Source: Acidimicrobiia bacterium (GTDB lineage: Bacteria > Actinomycetota > Acidimicrobiia > IMCC26256 > PALSA-610). Taken from it: DNA of 64,000 nucleotides. Under the pieces are notes generated by a model. The model saw only the letters and a list, made by a program, of their open reading frames with translations, had not been told where the DNA came from and searched no databases. Where the stretch lies: NCBI GenBank assembly GCA_036271555.1, contig DATBAK010000077.1, positions 25,985 to 89,984 of the forward strand, read 5' to 3'. This document shows positions 1 through 8,064 of this stretch, piece by piece. The first letter of the stretch is position 1. Every line of letters starts with the position of its first letter. The position numbers and the translations under genes were made by a program.

Positions 1-53
1 TGCCCGACGAAGCCGAGCGGCTCGCGTCACTCCACACCCGCAACTTCATGTGA
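1..53 (+). CDS. C-terminal end of an unidentified protein (partial)
   Basis: The frame starting at base 3 reads sixteen residues ending in HTRNFM and stops at TGA 51-53. The window edge removes the rest of the gene. The end vaguely recalls the C-termini of amidohydrolases, but this is too short to name. It could be a chance open frame, although its strand matches the HAD gene that follows. Confidence 0.35.
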   Translation, partial: PDEAERLASLHTRNFM

Positions 54-112
54 GATGCGGGGCGGCCCCCGTCGCCGGGTTACGCCCACCCGCGCGCGGG
101 TAGCAGGGGCGG

Positions 113-769
113 ATGCAGGACGCCGCGGTCTTCGTCGACGTCGACGGCACACTGGTCGACAGCAACTTCCATCACGCGATCGCGTGGTCCCGCGCACTGC
201 GCGATCACGGCGAGAACGCGCGGCTCGCGGCGATTCATCGACTCGTCGGCATGGGCGGTTCCGAGCTGCTCGAATCGTTGATCGGACGCGACGACGACGC
301 GATCCGCGCGTCGTGGCGCGAGCACTTCGACCAATTGCTGCCCGAGGTCCTTCCGTTCGAGGGCGCGGCAGAGCTGCTCCGCGCCTTTCATGCGCACGGT
401 GTGACGGTCGTGCTCGCGACGTCGTCGCCCGAGGACCTCCTCGATGTCCTGCGGGCCAAGATCGGCGCCGACGACGCGATCGACGTCGTGGTCACGGCCG
501 GCGATGCCGATCAGGCGAAGCCGCACCCGGACATCTTCGACACCGCGCTCGAGAAGTCGCACGCGGATCCCGGGCGCGTCGTCGTGTTGGGTGACTCGGT
601 GTGGGACGTCGAGGCGGCGAAGCGCGCGCACCTGCCGTGCGTCGGCGTGGAAACCGGCGGCTTCAGTCGGATGGAGCTCGAAGCGAGTGGCGCGGTCGCG
701 GTCTTCCGCGATCCGGCCGATCTGATCGCGCGGATGGCCGAGAGCCCGTTCAACGATCTCTGGACGTGA
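113..769 (+). CDS. HAD-superfamily hydrolase (phosphoglycolate phosphatase-like)
   Basis: A 218-residue cytosolic phosphatase of the haloacid dehalogenase superfamily. Motif I is DVDGTLVDSN near residue 9, with the nucleophile Asp and the Asp acid/base; motif II is the Thr-Ser pair in VLATSSPED (about residue 104); the motif III Lys is in DQAKPHPD; motif IV is GDSVWD (about residue 161). The alpha-helical cap lies between motifs I and II, as in the beta-phosphoglucomutase/Gph subgroup. Substrate cannot be read from sequence: small sugar phosphates or phosphoglycolate are usual. The start is ATG 113, with a weak -10-like TAGCAG six bases upstream. The gene stands alone, converging on the permease pseudogene. 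Confidence 0.88.
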   Translation: MQDAAVFVDVDGTLVDSNFHHAIAWSRALRDHGENARLAAIHRLVGMGGSELLESLIGRDDDAIRASWREHFDQLLPEVLPFEGAAELLRAFHAHGVTVVLATSSPEDLLDVLRAKIGADDAIDVVVTAGDADQAKPHPDIFDTALEKSHADPGRVVVLGDSVWDVEAAKRAHLPCVGVETGGFSRMELEASGAVAVFRDPADLIARMAESPFNDLWT

Positions 770-790
770 GCGCGGACGAGGACGAGCTCG

Positions 791-2383
791 TCACTCGCGG
801 CGCAGGCTCTCGGCCGCGCTGATTCGCGCCGCGGCCGCGGCCGGAACCAGTGCGGCGGCGTTGCCGGCGACGAGTGCGGCCGCGGCCACCGCGACGATCG
901 TGCCGACCGGGACGACGTTGTACACGGCGATGCCGAGCCAGTGCGCGGTCAACGACCAGAGCAGTCGCCCCGCGAAGACCCCGGCCGGGATCGCGAAGAC
1001 GAGCGTCGCGATCAGCGCCGCGACCGCGAGCCCGACTCCGAACGTGGTCGACCGGACCGGGACCGCCGAGTCGCCGCGCCCGGCGTCGAACACGAACCGC
1101 AGCCCTGCAGCGACCGATGGCGAGCTCGTGGAGCGGGTCACGTTCTCCGCCCGCCGAACCGGTCGCGCTGCGCGCCGGCGCGGGGCACGACCCGCCGCCG
1201 ATCGCGTTCTGCCGCGCGACCAACACGAGGATCGCGAGCACCGACCCGGCGACCACGGTGACGTCGACGTCGATCCCCTGATGCGGCTCGAGCGCGCGCA
1301 TCGGACCGATCGGCATGAGGAGCGAACCGGCGACCGCCGTCACCGTTGCGACGATGCTCGCGACCACGCCGATGCACGCGCCGCGCAACAGACCGACGCG
1401 CGCGAGATCGGCGCGCGTCGCACCAAGCGCGCGCAGGATCGGACGTCCCGATGCCTCGAGCCGCTGCTGACGCGTCGCGATCTGCGCAACGACGGCTGCG
1501 CCGGCGAGCAACGCGAGCCCCGCGAAGACCCAGAGCGCGACGACGTAGGGGCGCAGTGCGCGTCGCGCGCGCTGCAGCGTGCCGCTCAGCTCCTCGAAGT
1601 CGAGGACGTTCCCGCCTGCGACGCGGCGCGCGTCGCGCTCGAACCGCGTGAGCTGCGCGTCGTCGTGCAGCTGCACGCTCATGCCCGAGTAGAACGATCC
1701 GAGCGGCGCGATGCGGCGCGCCAGAGTGCGCCAGAGGTAGAGGAACGGCGACCGGCGCGGGTCGTCGGGCGCGCGCGTCGCGTCGTCGAGGGGACGAACG
1801 ACGGCCGCGACCATCAGGGTCGTCCGGTCCTGCAATTTGGGCGCACCGCCATTCGGATCCGTCACCGCGGTCGCGTCGAAGAAGCCGACGGCGAGCCGGC
1901 TCCGACGTGGAGATGGTCGACCTTCTCGGCGGTCTCGTTGATGACGAGCGCGTTGGTGTCGTCGGGCGCCGGCATCCGTCCGGCGGCCACCGCGGCCCGG
2001 TCGATGGTGCGCAGCTCCGCGCCGTCAGGGCTGGCGATGATGGCGGTGCCGCGCGCCGACTCGACGAAGCCGAAGTCGGGACGACCGCTCGCGTCGACCG
2101 GCACCATTGGCGCGCCGACCTCGATGCTGGACCGTGCGACTTCCGGCAGCCGCGCGAGCTGCCGGTATCTCGATGCGGCGAAGGTGCCGTTGTCGGGATT
2201 GGCGAGGACGTCGGCGGCCCGTGTGTCGACGACGACCCGATGCAGCGACGAATCGGTCCGGCGCGCGCCGGCAACGGCCGTCATCACGACGCCCGCGGCG
2301 AAGCCGACGAGCACGCCAATCGCCATCCAGGTCGGCCAGCGGGCGCGGCCCGCGGCACGAAGTTGGAACTACGCGGCCGTCAC
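791..2383 (-). pseudogene. Decayed FtsX/MacB-type ABC transporter permease
   Basis: Remains of an FtsX-like permease spread over three frames. The probable GTG start (2383) is followed after four codons by TAG at 2371-2369, where TGG (Trp) would suit the family, which starts with a few residues and then an arginine-rich turn before TM1. Frame A (to 1862) carries TM1 and the periplasmic MacB-like domain. Near 1890-1900 a 1-nt loss shifts to frame B, which carries the first FtsX membrane block (positions about 1560-1230). A second shift at about 1170-1240 leads to frame C, ending at 791. In frame C, a helix typical of the middle of the protein (STTFGVGLAVAALIATLVF) runs straight into the final membrane block near position 990, so the second periplasmic domain is deleted. 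No ATPase partner is adjacent. Intact relatives are roughly 800 or more residues long; this sums to about 530. Confidence 0.85.
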
Positions 2384-2529
2384 GAGATGGATTGGAGCGC
2401 GCGCGGCCTCGGTCACACAATCGTGGCGTCACGGCCGTCGGGCGGGTGGTGGCACGCCCTGTGACCGAGTCGTCGCGTGCGGCGGCGACGCTGCTCGAGC
2501 GGGTCGAGGCGCGACCGATCGCAGGCGCG

Positions 2530-3396
2530 TCAGCGGTTGACGACGACCGACAGGCGCGCCGGGGTCTGGGGCCGGTGTTCGTCGACGAGTGCGGCGAGGC
2601 GCGGCGCAGTGATGTCGTCGGCGGCGCGCCACGTGACGAGACGCTGGTCGTCGTCGGCGAGGAGCAGGACCTCGTACGCGATCGCGAGCGCCCCGGCCTC
2701 CGGATGCTCGAGCCGCTTCGTGCCCCGCTGCTTCTCGCCGACCGGGTGCGTCGACCAACGCGCGCGGAACTCGTCGAGCGTGAGCAGGTCGTCGAGCAGC
2801 ACGCGGAACGCGGCGTCGTCGCCCCACCGCGGCTCGGCGGCGCGCAGCCGTGCGACCTGCTCCGCGGCGGCGGCCTCCCAATCGCGGTACACCGAACGCG
2901 CTCGCGGATGCGTGAACGCGAAGCGGGCGAGATTCGGCGGAACGTCGTCGAGCAGGCCGAAGCCACCGACGACGCGCGCCCACTGGTCGTTCCAGGCGAT
3001 CACGTCGCCGATCGGGCCGACGACGAAGGCGGGCGCGTCGAGGCTGTCGAGCAGATGACGCACACCGGCGCCGACGTTGGTCGCGAGCGGTGTCGCTTCG
3101 GGGCACAGCTCACGCGAGTTCGTGATTGCGGCGAGCCGTGCGAGATGCGTGCGCTCTTTGTCGTCGAGCTGGAGGGCGGCCGCGAGCGCCGCGATCACCG
3201 ACGTCGACGGGTTGACGTCGCGACCCTGTTCGAGCCGCGTGAGGTAGTCGATGCTGACGCCCGCGAGCGCCGCGACCTCTTCCCGGCGCAACCCAGGCGT
3301 GCGCCGCCGGCCGTGATCGACGAGGCCGACATCGGTGGGCCGCAGCGCCTCGCGGCGGGCCCGCAGGAAGGCGCCGAGATCGGTCGGTCCGCTCAC
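2530..3396 (-). CDS. XRE-family regulator with MmyB-like ligand domain
   Basis: A 288-residue transcription factor. Residues about 5-75 form the XRE helix-turn-helix (RRTPGLRREEVAALAGVS, then DYLTRLEQGRD). The rest matches the MmyB-type ligand-binding domain, a PAS-like fold: FVVGPIGDVIAWNDQWARV, then an arginine-rich helix and a WSTHPVGEKQRG segment. Relatives commonly repress or activate a neighbouring oxidoreductase and may bind fatty-acid-like ligands. The start is GTG 3396, six bases after CACACT, a near -10 box; longer open reading upstream is low-complexity and unlikely. It is divergent from the YceI gene across 100 bases, so YceI is a plausible target. Confidence 0.9.
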   Translation of the reverse strand: MSGPTDLGAFLRARREALRPTDVGLVDHGRRRTPGLRREEVAALAGVSIDYLTRLEQGRDVNPSTSVIAALAAALQLDDKERTHLARLAAITNSRELCPEATPLATNVGAGVRHLLDSLDAPAFVVGPIGDVIAWNDQWARVVGGFGLLDDVPPNLARFAFTHPRARSVYRDWEAAAAEQVARLRAAEPRWGDDAAFRVLLDDLLTLDEFRARWSTHPVGEKQRGTKRLEHPEAGALAIAYEVLLLADDDQRLVTWRAADDITAPRLAALVDEHRPQTPARLSVVVNR

Positions 3397-3496
3397 CGCA
3401 CCAGTGTGACGCACCGCGCCGGGCCCATCCTGGTCCCCGCACTCCCCGGATCGAACCGGCCTTCCTCCGCGGCGCCGGCGGGGTGACGATCGTCGC

Positions 3497-4063
3497 ATGA
3501 CCACTGGCCCCGCCAAGACCCTGCCCCTCGTCCCCGGCCGTTGGGCCGTGGACCCCGCCCACTCGTCCGTCGGCTTCAGCGTCCGCCACCTCGGCGTGTC
3601 GAAGGTCCGCGGCCGCTTCAACGCGTTCGCCGTCGACGTCGTCGTCGGCGCCACGCTCGAGCAGACGTCGGTGACCGCGACCATCGACGTCGCGTCGATC
3701 GACACCGGCGTCGCCGACCGGGACGCGCACGTGTTGAGCGCCGACATCGTCGACGTCGCGCGGCGGCCCACGATCGAGTTCCGTTCCACTCACATCACGG
3801 AAGCCGGCGACGGCTACGAGCTGCAGGGCGATCTCACGATCGGAGAGATCACGAAGCCGGTCACGCTCGCGTTGGAGCTCGGTGGTGTCGGTGACTTTCC
3901 GGGCGGACCGCGTCACGCCGGTTTCGAAGCGACCACGCAGATCCGTCGCAAGGACTTCGGCATCGACGTCGCACTGCCGCCCGGCGTCAGCGCGGTTGCA
4001 CTCGGCGACGTGATCAAGGTCGAGATCGACGTGCAGCTGCTCGAGCCCGGCGCCGACGCGTGA
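3497..4063 (+). CDS. YceI-family lipid-binding protein
   Basis: A 188-residue protein of the YceI family, a lipocalin-like beta barrel that binds polyisoprenoid or amide lipids. Family marks are the opening WAVDPAHSSVGFSVRHLGVSKVRGRFN, the ASIDTGVADRDAHV segment, FRSTHI, LTIGEITKPVTL and the closing RKDFGIDV. There is no signal peptide, so unlike E. coli YceI it is probably cytosolic, as usual for the actinobacterial branch. ATG 3497 follows GACGAT by six bases, a near-match to the leaderless -10 pattern seen elsewhere in this window. It ends four bases before the convergent acyl-CoA synthetase. Confidence 0.93.
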   Translation: MTTGPAKTLPLVPGRWAVDPAHSSVGFSVRHLGVSKVRGRFNAFAVDVVVGATLEQTSVTATIDVASIDTGVADRDAHVLSADIVDVARRPTIEFRSTHITEAGDGYELQGDLTIGEITKPVTLALELGGVGDFPGGPRHAGFEATTQIRRKDFGIDVALPPGVSAVALGDVIKVEIDVQLLEPGADA

Positions 4064-4067
4064 GTCG

Positions 4068-5516
4068 CTACGCGAGCCGGTCGGCGCGGAGCTGGCTGCG
4101 CCGCACCTTCCCGGCGTCGTCGCGCAACGGCGCGTCGACGAGCTCGAACGTACGCGGCAGCTTGTAGGTCACCAGGCGTTCCGCGAGGAACATGCGGACA
4201 TCCGCTTCGTCGAACACATCCGTATCCGCCTCGACGATCGCGTGGATGCGGTTGCCCTTGTCGTCGTCGGGCAGACCGATCACCGCGCAGGAACGGACCG
4301 CGGGGTGCTCGAGCAATGCCGCCTCGACCTCGGCCGGATACACGTTCGCGCCGCCCGTGAGGATCATGTCGGCGACGCGGTCACCGAGATACAGGTAGCC
4401 GTCGTCGTCGAGCCAGCCGTTGTCGCCGAGCGACTCCCACCCTCCCTCGCGCGTGCGCGCGGTCGCGCCCACGTAGCGGTACGACGGCGTGGTCCGCGCC
4501 GATTGCATCCACACCTCACCGAGCTCGTTCCTCGGAAGCTCGTTGCCGTCGGCGTCGCAGATCGCGATCGCGCCGCCGGTCGGCTTGCCCACCGAGCCGC
4601 GGTGCGCGAGCCATTCCTTCCCCGTGATGATCGTCGCGAGCTGGCCCTCGGTGCCGCCGTAGAGCTCGAAGATCTTCTCGGCACCGAGCCACTCGATCCA
4701 CGCGTCCTTCAGCCACGCCGGGCAGGGCTCCGCGAGGTGCCACACGACGCGCAGCGACGAGACGTCGTACGCGTCGCGCACGTCGTCGGGCAGCGCCCAG
4801 ATGCGCTTCATCATCGTGGGTACGAGGTAGACGACCTGCGCGCGATGTGTCGTGATCGCGGCGAGCGTGCTCTCGGCGTCGAAGCGCGGGAGCACGATCA
4901 CCTCGCCGCCCCAGATCAACGCGTGGCACGACCACACGATCGGACCGTTGTGGTACAGCGGGCCCGGCATCACGAGGCAGTCGTCCTCGCGGAACGCGAG
5001 CAGCGGTCCCGCGTCGAGGTCCACGAGTCCGGGATCACCCGCGACGATGAGCTTCGGACGGCCGGTCGATCCTCCGGACGTCGGTGCCTTCCACGCGGGG
5101 CTCACCGCGTCGGGCAACGGCGCGCGCTCGACGCGTTCCGTCGGTTGGTAGCCAAGCGGCAGGCACCACCGCGCGCCGAGCGAGCCCGGCTCCGCGCCGA
5201 TCACCACGGCCGCGTCCGCGAGCTCGACGATCGCCTCCAGCTCGCGACGAGGGAGCCGGCTGCTCAACGGCTGCGGGATCGCGCCGAGCTTCCACGCCGC
5301 GACCGTCGCGACGAACCAGTCGACCGAGTTCGGCAATGCGATGCTCACCATCGAGCCGACTTCGACCCCGCCGTCGGCGAGGTCGCGTGCGAGCGCGTCC
5401 GCGCGAGCCTCCAGCTCGCGGCGCGTCACGCGCTCGGTGCCGCACGTCACCGCGGGGTGTTCGGGCTCGGCCTCGGCGAGGTCGGTCAACCGGCGGGCGT
5501 ACGAGACGGTGCGCAT
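4068..5516 (-). CDS. AMP-binding acyl-CoA synthetase
   Basis: A 482-residue member of the ANL superfamily, which activates a carboxylic acid to acyl-AMP and then acyl-CoA. Seen in order: the P-loop TSGGSTGRPKLIV (about residue 155), FELYGGTEGQ (about 280), the hinge region GDNGWLDDDGYLYLGDR with the ribose-binding Asp (about 375), ILTGGANVYPAEVE, and the C-terminal catalytic Lys in DDAGKVRRSQL. At under 490 residues it is a compact member; the acyl substrate is unknown. The start is ATG 5516 (MRTVSYARRL), chosen because the region before it is GC-rich non-coding. It is transcribed alone, with the other CoA-metabolism genes 4 kb away. Confidence 0.9.
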   Translation of the reverse strand: MRTVSYARRLTDLAEAEPEHPAVTCGTERVTRRELEARADALARDLADGGVEVGSMVSIALPNSVDWFVATVAAWKLGAIPQPLSSRLPRRELEAIVELADAAVVIGAEPGSLGARWCLPLGYQPTERVERAPLPDAVSPAWKAPTSGGSTGRPKLIVAGDPGLVDLDAGPLLAFREDDCLVMPGPLYHNGPIVWSCHALIWGGEVIVLPRFDAESTLAAITTHRAQVVYLVPTMMKRIWALPDDVRDAYDVSSLRVVWHLAEPCPAWLKDAWIEWLGAEKIFELYGGTEGQLATIITGKEWLAHRGSVGKPTGGAIAICDADGNELPRNELGEVWMQSARTTPSYRYVGATARTREGGWESLGDNGWLDDDGYLYLGDRVADMILTGGANVYPAEVEAALLEHPAVRSCAVIGLPDDDKGNRIHAIVEADTDVFDEADVRMFLAERLVTYKLPRTFELVDAPLRDDAGKVRRSQLRADRLA

Positions 5517-5702
5517 GTCGGCGTGCAGTGTGCCTCGCGCGACGCGTCGGTCGCAGAGTGCGCTGATCAGGACCGACGCCCGGCGCGATGTCGCGCGGGC
5601 GCGACACGTGCCGGAAATCGCGGCCGGGTTCCGGCGCGGCGATCCGTCGCGCCCTACGGTGGGCGCACCAGCCAACAACCCCCACGGACGGAGGGTACGC
5701 GC

Positions 5703-6452
5703 ATGCGGAGCATGTTCCGAAGCGCGAGCGTGGTCGCGCTCGCGATGATCATCGGCACCACGGGAGCGCTCGTCGACGCCGGCGCCGGCGGCGCGAAGGT
5801 GCGGTACGCCGCGGGCACCTACACCGCGAGCTTCCCGGACTCGACGGGCAGCACGCTCGTCGTCACCAACGCGACCGGCTCGACGACGTCGGGAACGTTC
5901 GAGTTCACCGACTTCGGTGACTTCGGCACCTGGGTCGCGCAGGGCAAGACGGTCGCGTTCCTCGTGTCGGCGTCGAGCGTCGGTCACGAGGGTTCGGTAT
6001 TGATCGCGAAGCTCTCGGCGACCGGCCTCGCGCCCGGCGAGCTCGGCGCACCGGGCGAGACCGAGCAGCCGTGGAGCGCGACGCGCGTCGAAAGCGTCGC
6101 CCCGAGCGCATCCTCGGCCGCGAGTGCGAACGCGATCGCGCGCGCCGCGGCGCCGAAGGGCGTGTACTACGACGCGGTGTTCGACGGCACGGTCGACGAC
6201 ACGTTGACGACGGTGCACTACCAGGGCACCCCGACGTCCGGGATCTTCGGCTTGACGAACCTCCAGGATCTCGGCGTGTGGGCGAAGCTCGGCAAGCAGA
6301 TCGTCCTGGGCATCACGTACGGCGAGGACGCGGGCATCGTGCTGCTCGGTACGCAGTCGCCGACCGCGATCAGCTCCGTGGGCGCGCCCGGCGTCTACTA
6401 CCAGGAGAGCACCGGCGTGCATCCCTGGTACGCGACCAAGCGCGCGACCTGA
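5703..6452 (+). CDS. Secreted protein with two internal repeat units, function unknown
   Basis: A 249-residue protein. The N-terminus (MRSMFRSASVVALAMIIGTT, then small residues) is a Sec signal peptide with probable cleavage near residue 27. The mature part holds two copies of an approximately 90-residue unit: the first opens GTYTASFPDSTGSTL, the second VYYDAVFDGTVDDTL. Each then has a T(T)SG(T/I)F segment, a D(F/L)GxW(V/A)(A/K)xGKx(V/I) core and an ending of (P)W(S/Y)AT(R/K). The pattern suggests two small beta domains from an internal duplication. I recognise no catalytic motif or named family. Start codon ATG 5703; ATG 5712 is a possible alternative. Confidence 0.8.
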   Translation: MRSMFRSASVVALAMIIGTTGALVDAGAGGAKVRYAAGTYTASFPDSTGSTLVVTNATGSTTSGTFEFTDFGDFGTWVAQGKTVAFLVSASSVGHEGSVLIAKLSATGLAPGELGAPGETEQPWSATRVESVAPSASSAASANAIARAAAPKGVYYDAVFDGTVDDTLTTVHYQGTPTSGIFGLTNLQDLGVWAKLGKQIVLGITYGEDAGIVLLGTQSPTAISSVGAPGVYYQESTGVHPWYATKRAT

Positions 6453-6536
6453 CCGAGTGTGACATCCGGTACGTGTGAATCGAGGCCACGGTTTTCGGGC
6501 CCCGGCAACGACTCACGCCACCTGGTGCGCGCTGCT

Positions 6537-6542
6537 TAGTGT
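6537..6542 (+). promoter_or_regulatory. -10 box for a leaderless transcript (GNAT gene)
   Basis: TAGTGT ends seven bases before ATG 6550, so transcription would begin at or next to the start codon. There is no Shine-Dalgarno motif. Confidence 0.5.
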
Positions 6543-6549
6543 GCGGGCA

Positions 6550-7167
6550 ATGCCCGACATCGACATCGATCACATGCGCGGCGACGAGCGCGACGCGGCG
6601 GTGCTCGCGCTCGCGCGAGCGTTCCACGACGACCCGCTCTTCAACTTCCTCGTCCCGAACCTGCGCAGCCAGTCGCGCGCGCTCGTCACGTTCATGGGCT
6701 CGCTGCTCGCGGACGCGCGTCCGTTCGGTGAGGTATGGGTCGCGCGCGCTGATCGTGCGATTGCGGGTGTCGCGGTGTGGCTGCCGCCGGGCGCGTTCCC
6801 GCGCGGCACGCGCCGCGAGGTCGCGGCGTACGCGCGCGAGATGCCGTCGGTGCACCGGCTCGGTCGCCGGCTTCCCGCCGCGCTGCGACTTCAAGCGCTG
6901 CTCGACCGCAAGCACCACGAGGTCGCCGAGCCGCACTGGTACCTCAGCCTGCTCGGCACCGACCCGTCGTTCCAGCGTCGCGGTGTCGGCAGCGCGTTGC
7001 TCGCGCCCGTGCTCGCGCGCGCACACGAGCAGGGAATTCCCGCATACCTCGAGACGCAGAAGGAAATGAACGTGCCGTATTACCGGCGCCACGGGTTCGA
7101 GCTCGTCGAGCAGATCCAGGCGCGCGGGTGTCCACCGATGTGGACGATGTCGCGCGCGGAACCCTGA
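6550..7167 (+). CDS. GNAT-family N-acetyltransferase
   Basis: A 205-residue acetyltransferase. The acetyl-CoA binding motif A is LLGTDPSFQRRGVGSALL (about residues 138-155), with the Q-x-x-G-x-G/A pyrophosphate loop, followed by the YLETQ and YYRRHGFEL strands and helix typical of motif B. The N-terminal half, with ALARAFHDDPLFNFLVP, matches the subgroup often annotated as GNAT proteins next to secondary-metabolite genes. The substrate amine is unknown. ATG 6550 is chosen because a -10 box ends seven bases before it; reading from the in-frame upstream GTG at 6475 would add non-family sequence. Confidence 0.88.
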   Translation: MPDIDIDHMRGDERDAAVLALARAFHDDPLFNFLVPNLRSQSRALVTFMGSLLADARPFGEVWVARADRAIAGVAVWLPPGAFPRGTRREVAAYAREMPSVHRLGRRLPAALRLQALLDRKHHEVAEPHWYLSLLGTDPSFQRRGVGSALLAPVLARAHEQGIPAYLETQKEMNVPYYRRHGFELVEQIQARGCPPMWTMSRAEP

Positions 7168-7192
7168 CGCCGAGCGAAGCGCCGGATACGGT
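7164..7192 (+). promoter_or_regulatory. Putative promoter of the secreted glutamic peptidase gene
   Basis: CTGACG at 7164-7169 and TACGGT at 7187-7192 are separated by 17 bases, close to the actinobacterial TTGAC-N17-TANNNT pattern. The -35 overlaps the GNAT stop codon. A GAGGAG ribosome-binding site follows before ATG 7236, so this transcript has a leader of roughly 37 bases. Confidence 0.45.
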
Positions 7193-7235
7193 ACGGCGCG
7201 CGTGGGTGGGGAAACCGAAACCGAGGAGATGACGG

Positions 7236-8024
7236 ATGAAGATACGGATGTCGGTGGGTTCGGTAGCCGTCAGCGCGTGCGCGCTCATCTCGATGTCGCT
7301 TCCGGTCGCGGCATCGGCGGCATCGGCTGCCCCCGCGGTGCAGGCACCGAACCATCGCGTTGGTCGCGTTGCCGGGTGGCCCGGAAGCACGTCGGGCAAC
7401 TGGTCCGGCTACGCGGGAGTCGCGAACGGGATCAAGCTCACGTACGCGAGCGCGACGTGGAAGGTTCCGAAGGTGCAGGCGAAGCAGGGCTACTCGTCCA
7501 GCTGGGTCGGCATCGACGGCGCGAACAACAACAACCTCATCCAGACCGGGACCGAGCAGGACTACATCAGCGGGCATTTCGTCTACCGCGCGTGGTGGGA
7601 GATCCTGCCCGCGGCCGAGACGATCATCCCGTCGCTCACGATCCATCCCGGTGACACGATGACCGGCTCGGTGAAGAACACCGCCGGGAACAAGTGGGTC
7701 ATCGCGCTGAAGGACGTCACGACCGGGAAGTCGTTCTCGATCAACAAGACGTACACAGGTCCCGGCCAGTCGGCCGAGTGGATCCAGGAAGCTCCGACCG
7801 GATCGGGTGGCGTCCTGCCGCTCGCGCACTACTCGCTCACGAAGTTCTCGAAGATCAAGATCGGCGGGAACTTCTCGGCGCCGGTGAACCCGCACCTCGC
7901 GTTCCCCGGCATGGCGATCGCGATGGTGCAGAACGGCAAGCAGTTGTCGACGCCATCGAAGCCCAACGCCGCGGGCAACGCGTTCAACGTCGCCTACGGC
8001 GCGAAGCAGCCGGCCGCGCCGTAA
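7236..8024 (+). CDS. Secreted G1-family glutamic endopeptidase (eqolisin-like)
   Basis: A 262-residue exported protein. Residues 1-32 are a Sec signal peptide ending in alanines. The mature part has the eqolisin layout: NWSGYA (55-60), W-x-VP (75-78), SSWVGIDG (88-95), the LIQTGT strand with catalytic-type Gln103, a WWE segment, and AEWIQEAP (180-187), which supplies the catalytic Glu. The G1 family was defined in fungi (scytalidoglutamic peptidase, acid-active, pepstatin-insensitive), and bacterial members are less studied. Both hallmark residues are present, so activity is plausible. It has its own promoter and a GAGGAG site just before ATG 7236. Nothing nearby suggests a dedicated substrate. 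Confidence 0.87.
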   Translation: MKIRMSVGSVAVSACALISMSLPVAASAASAAPAVQAPNHRVGRVAGWPGSTSGNWSGYAGVANGIKLTYASATWKVPKVQAKQGYSSSWVGIDGANNNNLIQTGTEQDYISGHFVYRAWWEILPAAETIIPSLTIHPGDTMTGSVKNTAGNKWVIALKDVTTGKSFSINKTYTGPGQSAEWIQEAPTGSGGVLPLAHYSLTKFSKIKIGGNFSAPVNPHLAFPGMAIAMVQNGKQLSTPSKPNAAGNAFNVAYGAKQPAAP

Positions 8025-8064
8025 CGATTGCTGTTCACTCCGCTCGCGCGCTCCGGTGCCCGCT

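Noticed and set aside
2384..2529. A possible ABC ATPase fragment beside the pseudogene
   Set aside because: No Walker or signature motif in any frame of this 146-base gap.
8025..8064. A possible extra copy of the intergenic repeats
   Set aside because: It shares only CACTCCGCTCGCGCGCTC with the families, too little to call a copy.
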